This document shows, one piece after another, positions 56,672-64,000 of a stretch of 64,000 bases of DNA. Numbering within the stretch: the first letter of the stretch is position 1; each line of letters starts with the position of its first letter. The notes under the pieces are model-generated. The model worked only from the letters and a program-made list of their open reading frames with translations. It made no database searches and was not told the origin of the DNA. Source of the DNA: Stutzerimonas stutzeri (GTDB lineage Bacteria; Pseudomonadota; Gammaproteobacteria; Pseudomonadales; Pseudomonadaceae); the NCBI RefSeq assembly GCF_013522825.1, contig NZ_JAAMQZ010000007.1:1-64000 (forward strand). The letters are read 5' to 3'. Both the position numbers and the translations under genes were made by a program.

Positions 56672-57109
56672 CTATTCCACCTTGGGCTCATCGGCAGCAG
56701 GCAAACGCATCAGTCCTGCGCGCGTCTCTGCCGACTGGCTGTCTCGCCAGGTGCGGAAGGCCTCCAACTCACCAGACCATTTGCGCATCACCCAGCCCAG
56801 CACGGCAAGGTCGTCGATGAAGCCAAGCCCCGGAATCCAGTCCGGAATGGCATCCAGTGGCGCCAGAAAATACAGAAGGCCGGCCACCACTGCGATCAGT
56901 GCGGGTTTGCTGACGGCCCGGTATTCACCTCGCCACCAGGCGACGCACAAGGCCTGAAGCAGCCCGAGCTCCTCACGCAGGCCCTTGATCAGCCCGCCTC
57001 GCGAGGAGCTCTTGCGAGCGACGGCGAGAAGAACCGCCGGCAGCCTTCCACGGGCCAGAACCCGTTGCGCTATCGGTAGATATTTCATCAATCGCCAAGG
57101 TACTTTCAT
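56672..57109 (-). CDS. DUF1232 (YkvA-like) membrane protein
   Basis: A 145-residue protein of the DUF1232 family. ALIAVVAGLLYFLAPLDAIPDWIPGLGFIDDLAVLGWV, read in parts near residues 70-108, contains the family's P.D.IPD...G..DD pattern within two hydrophobic segments. Function is unknown. The ATG at 57109 (MKVPWRLMKYLPIA) is favoured by GGAG seven bases upstream. The gene is bounded by a 176-base gap after it and by the AT-rich 509-base gap that precedes its start. Confidence 0.85.
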   Translation of the reverse strand: MKVPWRLMKYLPIAQRVLARGRLPAVLLAVARKSSSRGGLIKGLREELGLLQALCVAWWRGEYRAVSKPALIAVVAGLLYFLAPLDAIPDWIPGLGFIDDLAVLGWVMRKWSGELEAFRTWRDSQSAETRAGLMRLPAADEPKVE

Positions 57110-57162
57110 CGCCGCACTCCAAAGCCAGCCCTCAAAGCCCATCCTGTTTGGGCTCCAGCCGC

Positions 57163-57185
57163 TTATCCACAAAAGCTGTGGATAA
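57163..57185. promoter_or_regulatory. Inverted pair of consensus DnaA boxes
   Basis: TTATCCACA at 57163-57171 and TGTGGATAA at 57177-57185 are both exact DnaA-box consensus sequences, in opposite directions with five bases between. A weaker box-like TTATGGATG follows near 57199. The boxes are about 54-76 bases before the DUF1232 start codon. They may let DnaA regulate that gene or titrate DnaA; an origin is not suggested because no dnaA, dnaN or gidA genes are near. Confidence 0.6.
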
Positions 57186-57572
57186 CACTGTGAACAGATT
57201 ATGGATGACTGCCTCAAACGCCCGTCTGATGCGGTCTCCAAACAGATCGACGAGTTTTTGCGCAGTCTTCAAAAAAGCTTATAAATCAATAGGTTATGTG
57301 ATTCAGAGAAAAACCGTGAATCCGCTTTCACAAGCGAGGCAGCTTGCATTCAAGAATGTGCATAACCGTAACATGTCAATGCTTTTTTCACGCGCTTTCA
57401 GCTTTTCCTGACAAAGAAGGTTGTTCCAGCAGAGACAATGACGCGCAGCTTGGCGTTCACGGCCAATCACAGCTTTGCTGTCTGCCATGAGAAGACGCCA
57501 GCCAAGCATTTTTCACGGCAGCTCACAACGGGCCACATTGCTATAGGCAGGGTATATACCTGAAGCACGACG

Positions 57573-57598
57573 AAAAAAGCCGGTCGAAAGACCGGCTT
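57573..57598 (-). terminator. Rho-independent terminator of the comEA-like gene
   Basis: GCCGGTC and GACCGGC pair around GAAA. Read on the minus strand the hairpin is followed by TTTTTT (57573-57578). It lies 20 bases after the comEA-like stop codon, a standard intrinsic terminator. Confidence 0.9.
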
Positions 57599-57618
57599 CA
57601 GGGCGATTAAATACCTGT

Positions 57619-57933
57619 TCAGTTCAGGCTGAGTTTGGCCCGGTTTCTGTCCAGGATTGACGTACCGATACCCTTGACCTCCAGCAACTCGTCAACGGAG
57701 CTGAACGGGCCATGCGCTTCGCGGTATTCGACAATCGCCTTGGCTTTTGCCGCACCTATTCCCTTGAGTTCACGGGTCAGGGTTTCGGCGTCGGCGGTAT
57801 TGAGATTCACTTGTGCAATCGCCGCCAGCGCAACGCTGGTGGATTCGACAGGCTTTGTCTCGGCGGCGTGGCCGCCCACGGAAAAACCAGTGAGCAGGGC
57901 CAGCAATGTTGCGCAGATAAACGACTTGTTCAT
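57619..57933 (-). CDS. ComEA-like helix-hairpin-helix protein
   Basis: A 104-residue protein with a signal peptide ([23 protein letters not shown]) and two helix-hairpin-helix units in [30 protein letters not shown], read in parts, and [13 protein letters not shown]. The fold binds DNA without sequence preference. Homologues in competent Pseudomonas help draw DNA across the periplasm, and many non-competent species carry them too. It lacks the long linker of Gram-positive ComEA, as usual for the family in Gram-negatives. The gene stands alone. Confidence 0.9.
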   Translation of the reverse strand: MNKSFICATLLALLTGFSVGGHAAETKPVESTSVALAAIAQVNLNTADAETLTRELKGIGAAKAKAIVEYREAHGPFSSVDELLEVKGIGTSILDRNRAKLSLN

Positions 57934-58010
57934 TGTTCACATCCTTTTGAGTGTCGGAATGATCCGGCGCGGTACTCCATGCGCCGCGCAACCACTTTAA
58001 GATGCAATCA

Positions 58011-58045
58011 TCACAAGTCAAACAGGGGACTGCCTGTTTTGTGAT
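58011..58045 (-). terminator. Possible terminator after flgL
   Basis: TCACAAGTCAAACAGG and CCTGTTTTGTGA form a bulged stem around GGACTG, some 23 bases beyond the flgL stop. No clean T-run follows on the minus strand, so it is a weak candidate for the end of the flagellar operon. Confidence 0.4.
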
Positions 58046-58067
58046 TCAGATCGCTCGAGCGCTCTTA

Positions 58068-59330
58068 TCACATTTTGTTGAACAGATTCAGGCCCGCGAT
58101 CTTCACGTAGCTCTGCTGGGCCGCTTCGAGAATGATGGTCTGGAATGACAACCGCGACAGTGCTTCGGCGTAATCCAGCTCGCGCAGTTCTGCCTGCACC
58201 GACTTGTTGACCAGCGCCACATCTTCGTTGTCGGTCAGGGTGGTCTCGATCACGTTCCGTCGCGCGCCGATGTTGCCCCGGGTGGCATCCACACTGACCA
58301 TGCCGTGATCGAGATTGGTCAGGCTCACGGCCACCGCATCGCGTATGTCGGCATTGCTGGAGGACGGATCTTCCAGGGTCATGCGCAGGCTGGCGATGGT
58401 GTCGAGAATACCCTGCTTCTGTGCGCTGGGATCCAGCCGGATTTCTACCGATTCACCTTGGATCGGCACACCATCGAACTTGATCATCACGCCGCGAAAA
58501 ACCAGCTCGTCGGCAGTTTTCTCATCACCATCGACCACTCCCGAATCGATCACCTGAGACGGGTCGGCATAGGGATCGGAGAAATCGCCAGGTGGATTGG
58601 CCAGATCGTAGACGATGTAATCGGTATCGGACGTGAAGTGGATACCAATGCCCGCCGCCGGAAATGCCGGATTCCCCGCAACAGCCACTTCATCCTGCAC
58701 CAGGGGCGCGGAAACGCTCCACGTCGAGCCTGGTGGGGGTGGAGTCGATACGGTATATCGCCCTGCGTTGGTCACATTCTCGAATACCGCCTTGCCGTTG
58801 TCGCTGATGGCGATGTTCAACGAACTGGCGATCTGCAGCTTGCGCTGGCCTTCATCCCCCTGATAGCTGTAACTGCCATCCGCGCCGCGCACGAAAGGCT
58901 GGGTCTTGCCCTGGAAGCCGGAGAACAGGTACTCGCCGCGCGCATTGCGGGTATTCATCAGCGACAGCAGCTCGTCTTCACGCTCACGCAGCTCGGCAGC
59001 GATGGATTTGCGATCCTCAGCATCGAGAGAACCGTTGCCGGCCCGCAGAGCCAGTTCGCGCACGCGAAGCAGCACGGTATTCACCGAGCTGAGTGTCACT
59101 TCTTCCTGGGTCAGGCTGTTGTCCGCCGCCGTCAGGTTGGCGTTGTACTGGCCGAGCACGTTCTGTTGCTGTTCGAGCTGCAACAGGCGCACCGAAGCGA
59201 CCGGATCGTCGGCCGGCGTAAGAATACGGTTGCCGGAGCTGATCTGTTCCTGGGTCCGGATCGCGTTGGCGTAGTTGCGCTGCAGCCCGGCGACGCCATT
59301 GTTGAAGGATTGCAAGGTGGAGATGCGCAT
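58068..59330 (-). CDS. flgL: Flagellar hook-filament junction protein FlgL (HAP3)
   Basis: A 420-residue FlgL. The N-terminal D0 segment MRISTLQSFNNGVAGLQRNYAN and the matching C-terminal helix (SVQAELRELDYAEALSRLSFQ, read in part, to NLFNKM) pair as in flagellins. The middle, about 150-290, is variable. It joins the hook to the filament with FlgK and is exported by the flagellar type III system with the FlgN chaperone. It is the last gene of the local flagellar run, 11 bases after flgK. Confidence 0.95.
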   Translation of the reverse strand: MRISTLQSFNNGVAGLQRNYANAIRTQEQISSGNRILTPADDPVASVRLLQLEQQQNVLGQYNANLTAADNSLTQEEVTLSSVNTVLLRVRELALRAGNGSLDAEDRKSIAAELREREDELLSLMNTRNARGEYLFSGFQGKTQPFVRGADGSYSYQGDEGQRKLQIASSLNIAISDNGKAVFENVTNAGRYTVSTPPPPGSTWSVSAPLVQDEVAVAGNPAFPAAGIGIHFTSDTDYIVYDLANPPGDFSDPYADPSQVIDSGVVDGDEKTADELVFRGVMIKFDGVPIQGESVEIRLDPSAQKQGILDTIASLRMTLEDPSSSNADIRDAVAVSLTNLDHGMVSVDATRGNIGARRNVIETTLTDNEDVALVNKSVQAELRELDYAEALSRLSFQTIILEAAQQSYVKIAGLNLFNKM

Positions 59331-59341
59331 GGTCGGGCCTA

Positions 59342-61372
59342 TTAGCGGAAGGTGCTGATCAATGTATCGAACAGAGAGCGCGCAACTTGAATGATCTGAG
59401 CCGAGGCGTTGTAGTACTGCTCGAACTTGATCAGGTTGGCGGCTTCTTCGTCGAGATTCACCGCCGACAACGAGTCGCGATTGTCCTGGGCCTGCTTGAG
59501 GATCGCGCCGGTGGCCTCGCTGTCCATCCGGGCCTGGGCGGTCAGGGTGCCGACCCGCTCGACCAGCTCACCGTAGCCATCGGTGAGACTGAAGCCCGAA
59601 CCCGGCACATTGTTATCGACACCCACGGTCTGCTTGCTTTGCAGATCGACCAGTTTCAGGGCGTTGCGGTTGTCCGATACGCCGCTCTGGTTGTATTCCA
59701 GGGTGAACTCGTCCCCCTCGGCGGGACGACCGCTGAAGGTCTGTGAGATTTCAACGGTGCTGCCACCCGAGGTGACCGTGTAGTTGAGGGTATTGCTCTG
59801 CCCCGGGGTAATGCTCAGGGTGGCCGGTGAGACCGTAACGCCAGCAGGCGCGCTCAATGTGAAAGTCCCCGTGGTAGCCGGTGCGACTGGCGCGGCATAG
59901 GTCAGGGTCAAAGGCGACAGGTTGCTCAGATCCGCCGGGACCAGCGGGTTCTGCAGATTCTCGATGGAGGGCTGGCCAATGACGCCGTTACCCCCGTTCT
60001 GCAACTCAGCCTGGGAATGCAGTGGCGCGGCAAAGGCCAACTGGTCCGCCTGATCGAGCACGGTGCTGATATCCGTGGCGCCGCGTCGCGTGGGCTGCAG
60101 GGTGAACTTGTCATTGAGTGCAGGCGGTGGATTGCCCACGACGACCTCGAAACCCTGAACGCGACCATTCGGGTCGGTGAAGGACAGGACGCCGCCGTTG
60201 TTCTGCACCGTCATCGGCTGGTTGTCGCTCAACCGCCGGACCTTGTAGCCGCTCGGGAGGCTGCCGTCATATTCCATCAGGTAGTCGCTGGTGGTCAGCA
60301 CGCTGGTGTCGGTGATGTTCAGCGCCGGCTGCGCGTTGCTGGCATTGCCAACGAAGGCATTGACGCGCAGTTTTGCCAGCGCCTCATCGTTGTAATTTCC
60401 AAACAGTGCCGAGCCCACCTGCCCCTTCAGATCCAGGCCTTGCCCCAGTTGACTATTGACCTGGTCGCTGACCGCCAGCGCCAGTCGGCCCAGCGAGTTC
60501 ATGGTCGAATCCAGCACTTCTTCGCGATAACGGATCAGCCCGCCCAGCTCGCCGCCGGTGATCTGCGAGGTGATGCCCTGCCGCGAGCCGCCGCTGACGA
60601 ACTGCACCTCATGGCGGTTGGGATCGCCCTGACCCGGCACGACTTCCAGCCGCGCTGCACTACCGCCCACCACCAGTGGCTGGCCGCTGCCGATGAAGAT
60701 ATTGAAGCTGCTGTCGTCCTGCGGAACCACGGTGACACCGATATAGGTCGACAGCTCGCGCACCGCCTCATCCCGCGCATCGAGCAGGTCATTGGGTTGC
60801 TTGCCGTTGGCGGCAGCGACAGCGATGGCCTCGTTCAGGCTGCCGATACTCCCCGCCAGCCGGTTGACCTGGTCGGTTACGGCGGACATCTGCTTGTTGG
60901 TGAAGCTGTTCTGCTCCGAAAGCCGGTCATAAACGGTATTGAAGCGACGCGACAGCCCTTCGGCTTCCGCCAGCACCAGTTGCCTGGCCGGGATATTGGC
61001 CGGATCTTCGGCAGCCGTCTGCAGCGCCGAGAAGAATTTCTGCAAGGATGGGGTGATGCCCGTGGTAGTACCGGCCAGCAACGAATCAAGTTGATTGATC
61101 TGGCTCTTGTAAGCCTCGACATCACTGCTCAACGCGGTGCTGCTGCGCAACTGGTTGGTGAGGAATTCACTGTAGGTCCGGCGAATCTCCACCAGCGTGG
61201 TGCCGGAGCCGATATAACCAGCGCCGCTGAACTGCGGCGAACGCGTCGCCTGGGTCGCATCCTGGCGGCTATAGCCCGGCGTGTTGACGTTGGTGATGTT
61301 GTGGCCGGTGATGGACAGCTGGGTCTTGCTGGCGGAGAGGCCCGACAGGCCAATGCTCAGTAGGTCAGACAT
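59342..61372 (-). CDS. flgK: Flagellar hook-filament junction protein FlgK (HAP1)
   Basis: A 676-residue FlgK. The start MSDLLSIGLSGLSASKTQLSITGHNITNVNTPGYSRQ, read in parts, is the conserved axial-protein N-terminus, and the C-terminus NLIKFEQYYNASAQIIQVA ends similarly. The central domain (about 330-580) includes a stretch, LTYAAPVAPATTGTFTLSAP, of repeating Thr/Ser/Pro that probably forms a surface-exposed insert. It is longer than the 547-residue Salmonella protein, as in other Pseudomonas. It follows flgJ after three bases. Confidence 0.95.
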   Translation of the reverse strand: MSDLLSIGLSGLSASKTQLSITGHNITNVNTPGYSRQDATQATRSPQFSGAGYIGSGTTLVEIRRTYSEFLTNQLRSSTALSSDVEAYKSQINQLDSLLAGTTTGITPSLQKFFSALQTAAEDPANIPARQLVLAEAEGLSRRFNTVYDRLSEQNSFTNKQMSAVTDQVNRLAGSIGSLNEAIAVAAANGKQPNDLLDARDEAVRELSTYIGVTVVPQDDSSFNIFIGSGQPLVVGGSAARLEVVPGQGDPNRHEVQFVSGGSRQGITSQITGGELGGLIRYREEVLDSTMNSLGRLALAVSDQVNSQLGQGLDLKGQVGSALFGNYNDEALAKLRVNAFVGNASNAQPALNITDTSVLTTSDYLMEYDGSLPSGYKVRRLSDNQPMTVQNNGGVLSFTDPNGRVQGFEVVVGNPPPALNDKFTLQPTRRGATDISTVLDQADQLAFAAPLHSQAELQNGGNGVIGQPSIENLQNPLVPADLSNLSPLTLTYAAPVAPATTGTFTLSAPAGVTVSPATLSITPGQSNTLNYTVTSGGSTVEISQTFSGRPAEGDEFTLEYNQSGVSDNRNALKLVDLQSKQTVGVDNNVPGSGFSLTDGYGELVERVGTLTAQARMDSEATGAILKQAQDNRDSLSAVNLDEEAANLIKFEQYYNASAQIIQVARSLFDTLISTFR

Positions 61373-61375
61373 GTT

Positions 61376-62557
61376 TTAGCCTCTGGTCCGCATGGCGGAC
61401 GCCGTGCTGGCGTCGGCAATGGTTTGATAGGTCTGTACCTTGCGCGCGATCTGGTTGATCTTGCGCGCGTACTGCGGGTCGGTGGCATAACCGGCCCGCT
61501 GCAATTCGTTGACGAAGCCTTCCGAGTCGCCGGACGTGCTCGCCACCTGGATCGCCTTCTGATAGCGACCGTTGTTCTCCAGCAGTCTCACGTAGTCATT
61601 GAAGCTCTGCTCGAAGGAGTCATAGGCGCGAAATCCCGCCTTTTCGCGAGTGGCCTTGCCGTTGACATATTCGGTGGTCGTGACGGTCGCCGATGCGCCT
61701 TTCCAGCCGGTGGCCTTGATGCCGAACAGGTTGTGACTGTTACTGCCGTCCTGCTGACGGATCATGGACTTGCCCCAGCCGGTCTCCAAGGCAGCCTGGG
61801 CGACCAGGAAACGTGGTTCAACCCCAAGCCGCGCAGCGGCTTTTTCGGCCATGGGCAGCATGGTGGCGATGAATTCTGCCGGCGAATCGAAACGGGTCTT
61901 GCTCGGAGGACGGGCTGCCGTCGCTTCGACGCCGTTGACGGTCAACGGCTTGTCCTGCGGCGCGGCGAAAGCCGTAGCCGGCTGCCAGTCGGTATTCACT
62001 AATGACTGCGGCTTGCCCGACTGCTGGCTTTCAGGATTGTTTTTAGCGATCTCGACAGAGGTCGCGGCCATTGCGGCAAGCTTGCCCGGCAATGCCAGAC
62101 GCCGCTGATTGAGCAGCCGGGAATCATCCCTGGCGGGTTCTGCTACGGCGTTCGGATTGCTTGCCCATTTGGCGCCTGTCGTTTGCGCAACCTGATTGAA
62201 CGGATTGGGCTTTTCAGCAGGCTCCTGCCGCTTGTTCAACTGCCGCATCAGCACATCAGCCAGACCGATGCCACCGCCTTCTCTGGCCAGGGTGACCGAA
62301 AGCTGCTGGTCATGCATATCCTGGTACTGCTTGCTGGCCTGGCTGTTGAGCGGATTGTCCTGGGACAGCACCTCGGTAGCCGAACGCATCGACTTGAGCA
62401 TTTCATTGAGGAACAGCGACTCGAACTCCTGCGCCACCTTGCGCACGTTCTCTTCGCCATCCCGATCCTTGCCCACCTTGAGCTGGTTCAGGCGATTCAG
62501 GTCGGAGTAGCTGCCACTGTCAAGCGTGCGCTGGCCGAGCCCCAGTCGATTTTCCAT
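61376..62557 (-). CDS. flgJ: Flagellar rod-assembly protein and peptidoglycan hydrolase FlgJ
   Basis: A 393-residue two-domain FlgJ. The N-terminal rod-cap domain covers about 30-110 (EFESLFLNEMLKSMRSATEV). A Pro/Asn-rich linker leads to a glucosaminidase domain near 230-375, whose catalytic Glu lies in AALETGWGKS near 280 and which contains HNLFGIKA. It cuts peptidoglycan so the rod can pass. The ATG at 62557 (MENRLGLGQ) follows AAGGACGAGGAC, just outside element D. An open extension upstream reads into that element and is not a real start. Confidence 0.94.
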   Translation of the reverse strand: MENRLGLGQRTLDSGSYSDLNRLNQLKVGKDRDGEENVRKVAQEFESLFLNEMLKSMRSATEVLSQDNPLNSQASKQYQDMHDQQLSVTLAREGGGIGLADVLMRQLNKRQEPAEKPNPFNQVAQTTGAKWASNPNAVAEPARDDSRLLNQRRLALPGKLAAMAATSVEIAKNNPESQQSGKPQSLVNTDWQPATAFAAPQDKPLTVNGVEATAARPPSKTRFDSPAEFIATMLPMAEKAAARLGVEPRFLVAQAALETGWGKSMIRQQDGSNSHNLFGIKATGWKGASATVTTTEYVNGKATREKAGFRAYDSFEQSFNDYVRLLENNGRYQKAIQVASTSGDSEGFVNELQRAGYATDPQYARKINQIARKVQTYQTIADASTASAMRTRG

Positions 62558-62567
62558 GTCCTCGTCC

Positions 62568-62838
62568 TTAGGGTCTGTTGACGTTTCGGCGCAAGCCGCG
62601 TTGCTGCGCCAAATATCGCCAGGCAAGGCGCGGGACGCAGGCAAGGGTCATTCCCTTGCCAAGTTCCGCAACGCCGCATGGCGATATTTGCCGCGCAACC
62701 CGAAGGGCCGGGCCTGTTTTTGCGCGGCGCTGCGTTATTCGTCGTTCATTTGGAATGACCAAACTTCTCTCCTCATGCCTTGCTCCGCGCAAAAACAGGC
62801 TCCGGCGCGGTCGCGAGCGAAACGTCAACAGACCCTAA
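62568..62838. repeat. Palindromic element D inside the flagellar operon
   Basis: A 21-bp perfect terminal inverted repeat begins TTAGGGTCTGTTGACG (62568) and ends CGTCAACAGACCCTAA (62838). Inside are two further arms. Arm 1 pairs CAAATATCGCC (62610-62620) with GGCGATATTTG (62680-62690) and encloses GGCAAGGG/CCCTTGCC. Arm 2 pairs GCCTGTTTTTGCGCGG (62712-62727) with its exact inverse (62785-62800). As RNA this would fold into a closed multi-arm structure. It fills the whole flgI-flgJ gap, and its edge provides the flgI TAG stop. No protein-coding capacity is seen. Confidence 0.88.
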
Positions 62839-63935
62839 ATCACGATCAGGTCGGCTTGCAGCGCACCTGCCTGCTTGAGCGCTTCGAGAATGGCCATCAG
62901 ATCACTGGGCGCAGCGCCTACCTGATTCACCGCCCGAACGATTTCGTCCAGCGTGGTGCCAGGGCCGAACTTGAACATCGGCTTGGCTTCTTCCTCGGCC
63001 CGAACCCTGGAGTTGGGCACGACCACCGTCTGCCCATCGGAAAACGGATTGGGCTGGCTGACCTGCGGGTCTTCGGAAATGGTCACGGTCAGGCTGCCAT
63101 GGGTCACCGCCGCCGGCTGCACACGCACGTTCTGGCCAATGACGATGGTGCCGGTGCGCGAGTTGATGATGACCTTGGCCATTGCCTGGCCGACATCGAC
63201 CTCAAGATTCTCCAGAATCGACAGGTAATCGACCCGCTGACTGGGGTCCAGCGGCGCAGTGATACTGACCGAACCGCCATCGAGCGCCTGCGCCACACCC
63301 GGCCCGAGCAGGTCATTGATCTGATCGACGATGTTCTTCGCCGTGGTGAAATCCGGACGATTGAGGTTCAGCGTCAGCGTGTTGCCCTGGTTGAAGGCAG
63401 TCGGCACCGGCCGCTCGACCGTCGCGCCGCCGGGAATGCGTCCGGCCGAAGGCACATTGACGGTAATCCGCGAGCCGTCGGCGCCACCGGCATCGAAACC
63501 GCCCACTACCAGGTTGCCCTGGGCGATGGCATAGACGTTACCGTCGATCCCCTTGAGCGGCGACATCAGCAAGCTGCCGCCGCGCAGGCTCTTGGCGTTG
63601 CCGATGGACGACACCGTGATGTCGATGGTCTGGCCAGGCTTGGCGAAAGGCGGCAGGTCGGCATGGATGGAAACCGCGGCGACGTTCTTCAACTGGACGT
63701 TGCCGCCCGCGGGCACCTTGATGCCGAACTGCGCCAGCATGTTGTTGAAGGTCTGTACGGTAAACGGCGTCTGCGTGGTCTGGTCGCCGCTGCCGTTGAG
63801 GCCGACGACCAGGCCGTAGCCGATCAGCTGGTTGCTGCGCACGCCCTGGATGGTGGCGATATCCTTGAGGCGCTCGGCGTGGGCCGATGCGCCGATGGCG
63901 AGCAGGCCGAGAAGCACGATGGCTTTTCTGAACAT
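62835..63935 (-). CDS. flgI: Flagellar P-ring protein FlgI
   Basis: A 366-residue FlgI, close to the usual length. The signal peptide is [20 protein letters not shown], and [25 protein letters not shown], read in parts, follows as the conserved start. It forms the P ring around the rod in the peptidoglycan layer. The ATG at 63935 comes after GAGGGT; an in-frame extension to 63989 overlaps flgH and is unlikely. The stop codon TAG (62835-62837) is inside element D, so the last residues (DLIVI) may differ from close relatives. Confidence 0.95.
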   Translation of the reverse strand: MFRKAIVLLGLLAIGASAHAERLKDIATIQGVRSNQLIGYGLVVGLNGSGDQTTQTPFTVQTFNNMLAQFGIKVPAGGNVQLKNVAAVSIHADLPPFAKPGQTIDITVSSIGNAKSLRGGSLLMSPLKGIDGNVYAIAQGNLVVGGFDAGGADGSRITVNVPSAGRIPGGATVERPVPTAFNQGNTLTLNLNRPDFTTAKNIVDQINDLLGPGVAQALDGGSVSITAPLDPSQRVDYLSILENLEVDVGQAMAKVIINSRTGTIVIGQNVRVQPAAVTHGSLTVTISEDPQVSQPNPFSDGQTVVVPNSRVRAEEEAKPMFKFGPGTTLDEIVRAVNQVGAAPSDLMAILEALKQAGALQADLIVI

Positions 63936-63946
63936 GACGATGACCC

Positions 63947-64000
63947 TCAGAACGGCCACAGCGGGCTGACGAAGAAGCGGCTCAGCCAACCTGGCTGACT
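63947..64000 (-). CDS. flgH: Flagellar L-ring protein FlgH, C-terminal end (partial)
   Basis: The last 17 codons of a minus-strand gene end in [13 protein letters not shown] and TGA at 63947-63949. The ending and the position, 11 bases upstream of flgI, agree with FlgH, the outer-membrane L-ring lipoprotein. The fragment is too short for firm identification by sequence alone. Confidence 0.8.
   Translation of the reverse strand, partial: SQPGWLSRFFVSPLWPF

Larger units (their letters stand above)
57110..57618. other. 509-base AT-rich intergenic region
   Basis: This gap separates the DUF1232 and comEA-like genes, both on the minus strand. It holds an inverted pair of DnaA-box consensus sequences (57163-57185), AT-rich stretches between 57270 and 57420, and the comEA terminator near its far end. 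Open frames at 57148-57411 (+) and 57303-57509 (-) lack ribosome sites and recognisable content. It also should contain the DUF1232 promoter; none was certain. Confidence 0.5.

Noticed and set aside
57148..57411. 87-codon plus-strand frame in the 509-base gap
   Set aside because: No ribosome site, no recognisable sequence, and it spans the DnaA boxes and AT-rich DNA; likely chance.
57110..57618. Replication origin
   Set aside because: Two DnaA boxes alone are not enough; dnaA, dnaN, rpmH or parAB genes are absent and no further box cluster was found.
62558..62644. Upstream extension of flgJ into element D
   Set aside because: It translates the terminal repeat of the palindromic element; MENRLGLGQ at 62557 has a ribosome site and is the conserved start.

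Overview
The window is a GC-rich, gene-dense stretch of chromosome from a gammaproteobacterium, almost certainly a Pseudomonas. The evidence is the set of gene families (itaconate cluster next to acs, N-acetylglutaminylglutamine amide genes, minCDE beside an LpxL-type acyltransferase, Prc followed by an EAL/CBS/GGDEF protein, flgHIJKL). Their local orders, as I remember them, match several separate P. aeruginosa neighbourhoods. The species cannot be fixed from this alone. No tRNA, rRNA, CRISPR, prophage or transposase gene was seen. The mobile-looking material consists of short palindromic repeats.

Layout. 1-3973: tail of an aldehyde dehydrogenase, then eutH-eutB-eutC for ethanolamine catabolism without microcompartment genes. 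4172-6028: a possible sigma-54 promoter, a 31-residue membrane peptide, a periplasmic rhodanese and an MscS channel. 6077-16228: acs, then an itaconate/citramalyl-CoA cluster (CoA transferases, CitE-like lyase, PrpD family, acyl-CoA dehydrogenase, MaoC-type hydratase) with a divergent LysR regulator. 16435-29186: housekeeping genes including an MFS protein, arfB, a chemoreceptor, an ABC exporter, a DsbA-family protein, trhO, bolA, a DUF2059 protein, fumC and a polyphosphate:AMP phosphotransferase. 29380-36661: mnmC, the three-gene NAGGN osmoprotectant operon with an AlgU-like promoter, and yheU. 36688-41904: transport and small genes, with yjcH-actP for acetate uptake. 42061-48692: an alpha/beta hydrolase and MlaA pair, an LpxL-type acyltransferase, minCDE, rluA and a methyltransferase. 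48772-57933: apeB, a quinone oxidoreductase, prc, a c-di-GMP protein, an overlapping XRE/unknown/Sel1 operon, a DUF1232 gene and a comEA-like gene. 58068-64000: flgL, flgK, flgJ, flgI and the end of flgH, all on the minus strand.

Carbon metabolism is a shared theme. Ethanolamine gives acetaldehyde and then acetate or acetyl-CoA, acetate enters through ActP and is activated by Acs, and itaconate would be cut to acetyl-CoA and pyruvate. Envelope and osmotic stress is a second theme (MscS, NAGGN, Prc, MlaA, the acyltransferase).

The most unusual material is non-coding. Four long palindromic elements (18268-18415, 47163-47410, 50104-50244, 62568-62838) share an AAAAACAG(G/C)C core facing an inverted copy, inside terminal inverted repeats. 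One lies inside the flagellar operon and supplies the flgI stop codon. Another supplies the stop codon of the quinone oxidoreductase gene. Also notable are a perfect 26-bp hairpin just upstream of the EAL/GGDEF gene, an inverted pair of consensus DnaA boxes in a 509-base gap, and the uncharacterised XRE/unknown/Sel1 operon.
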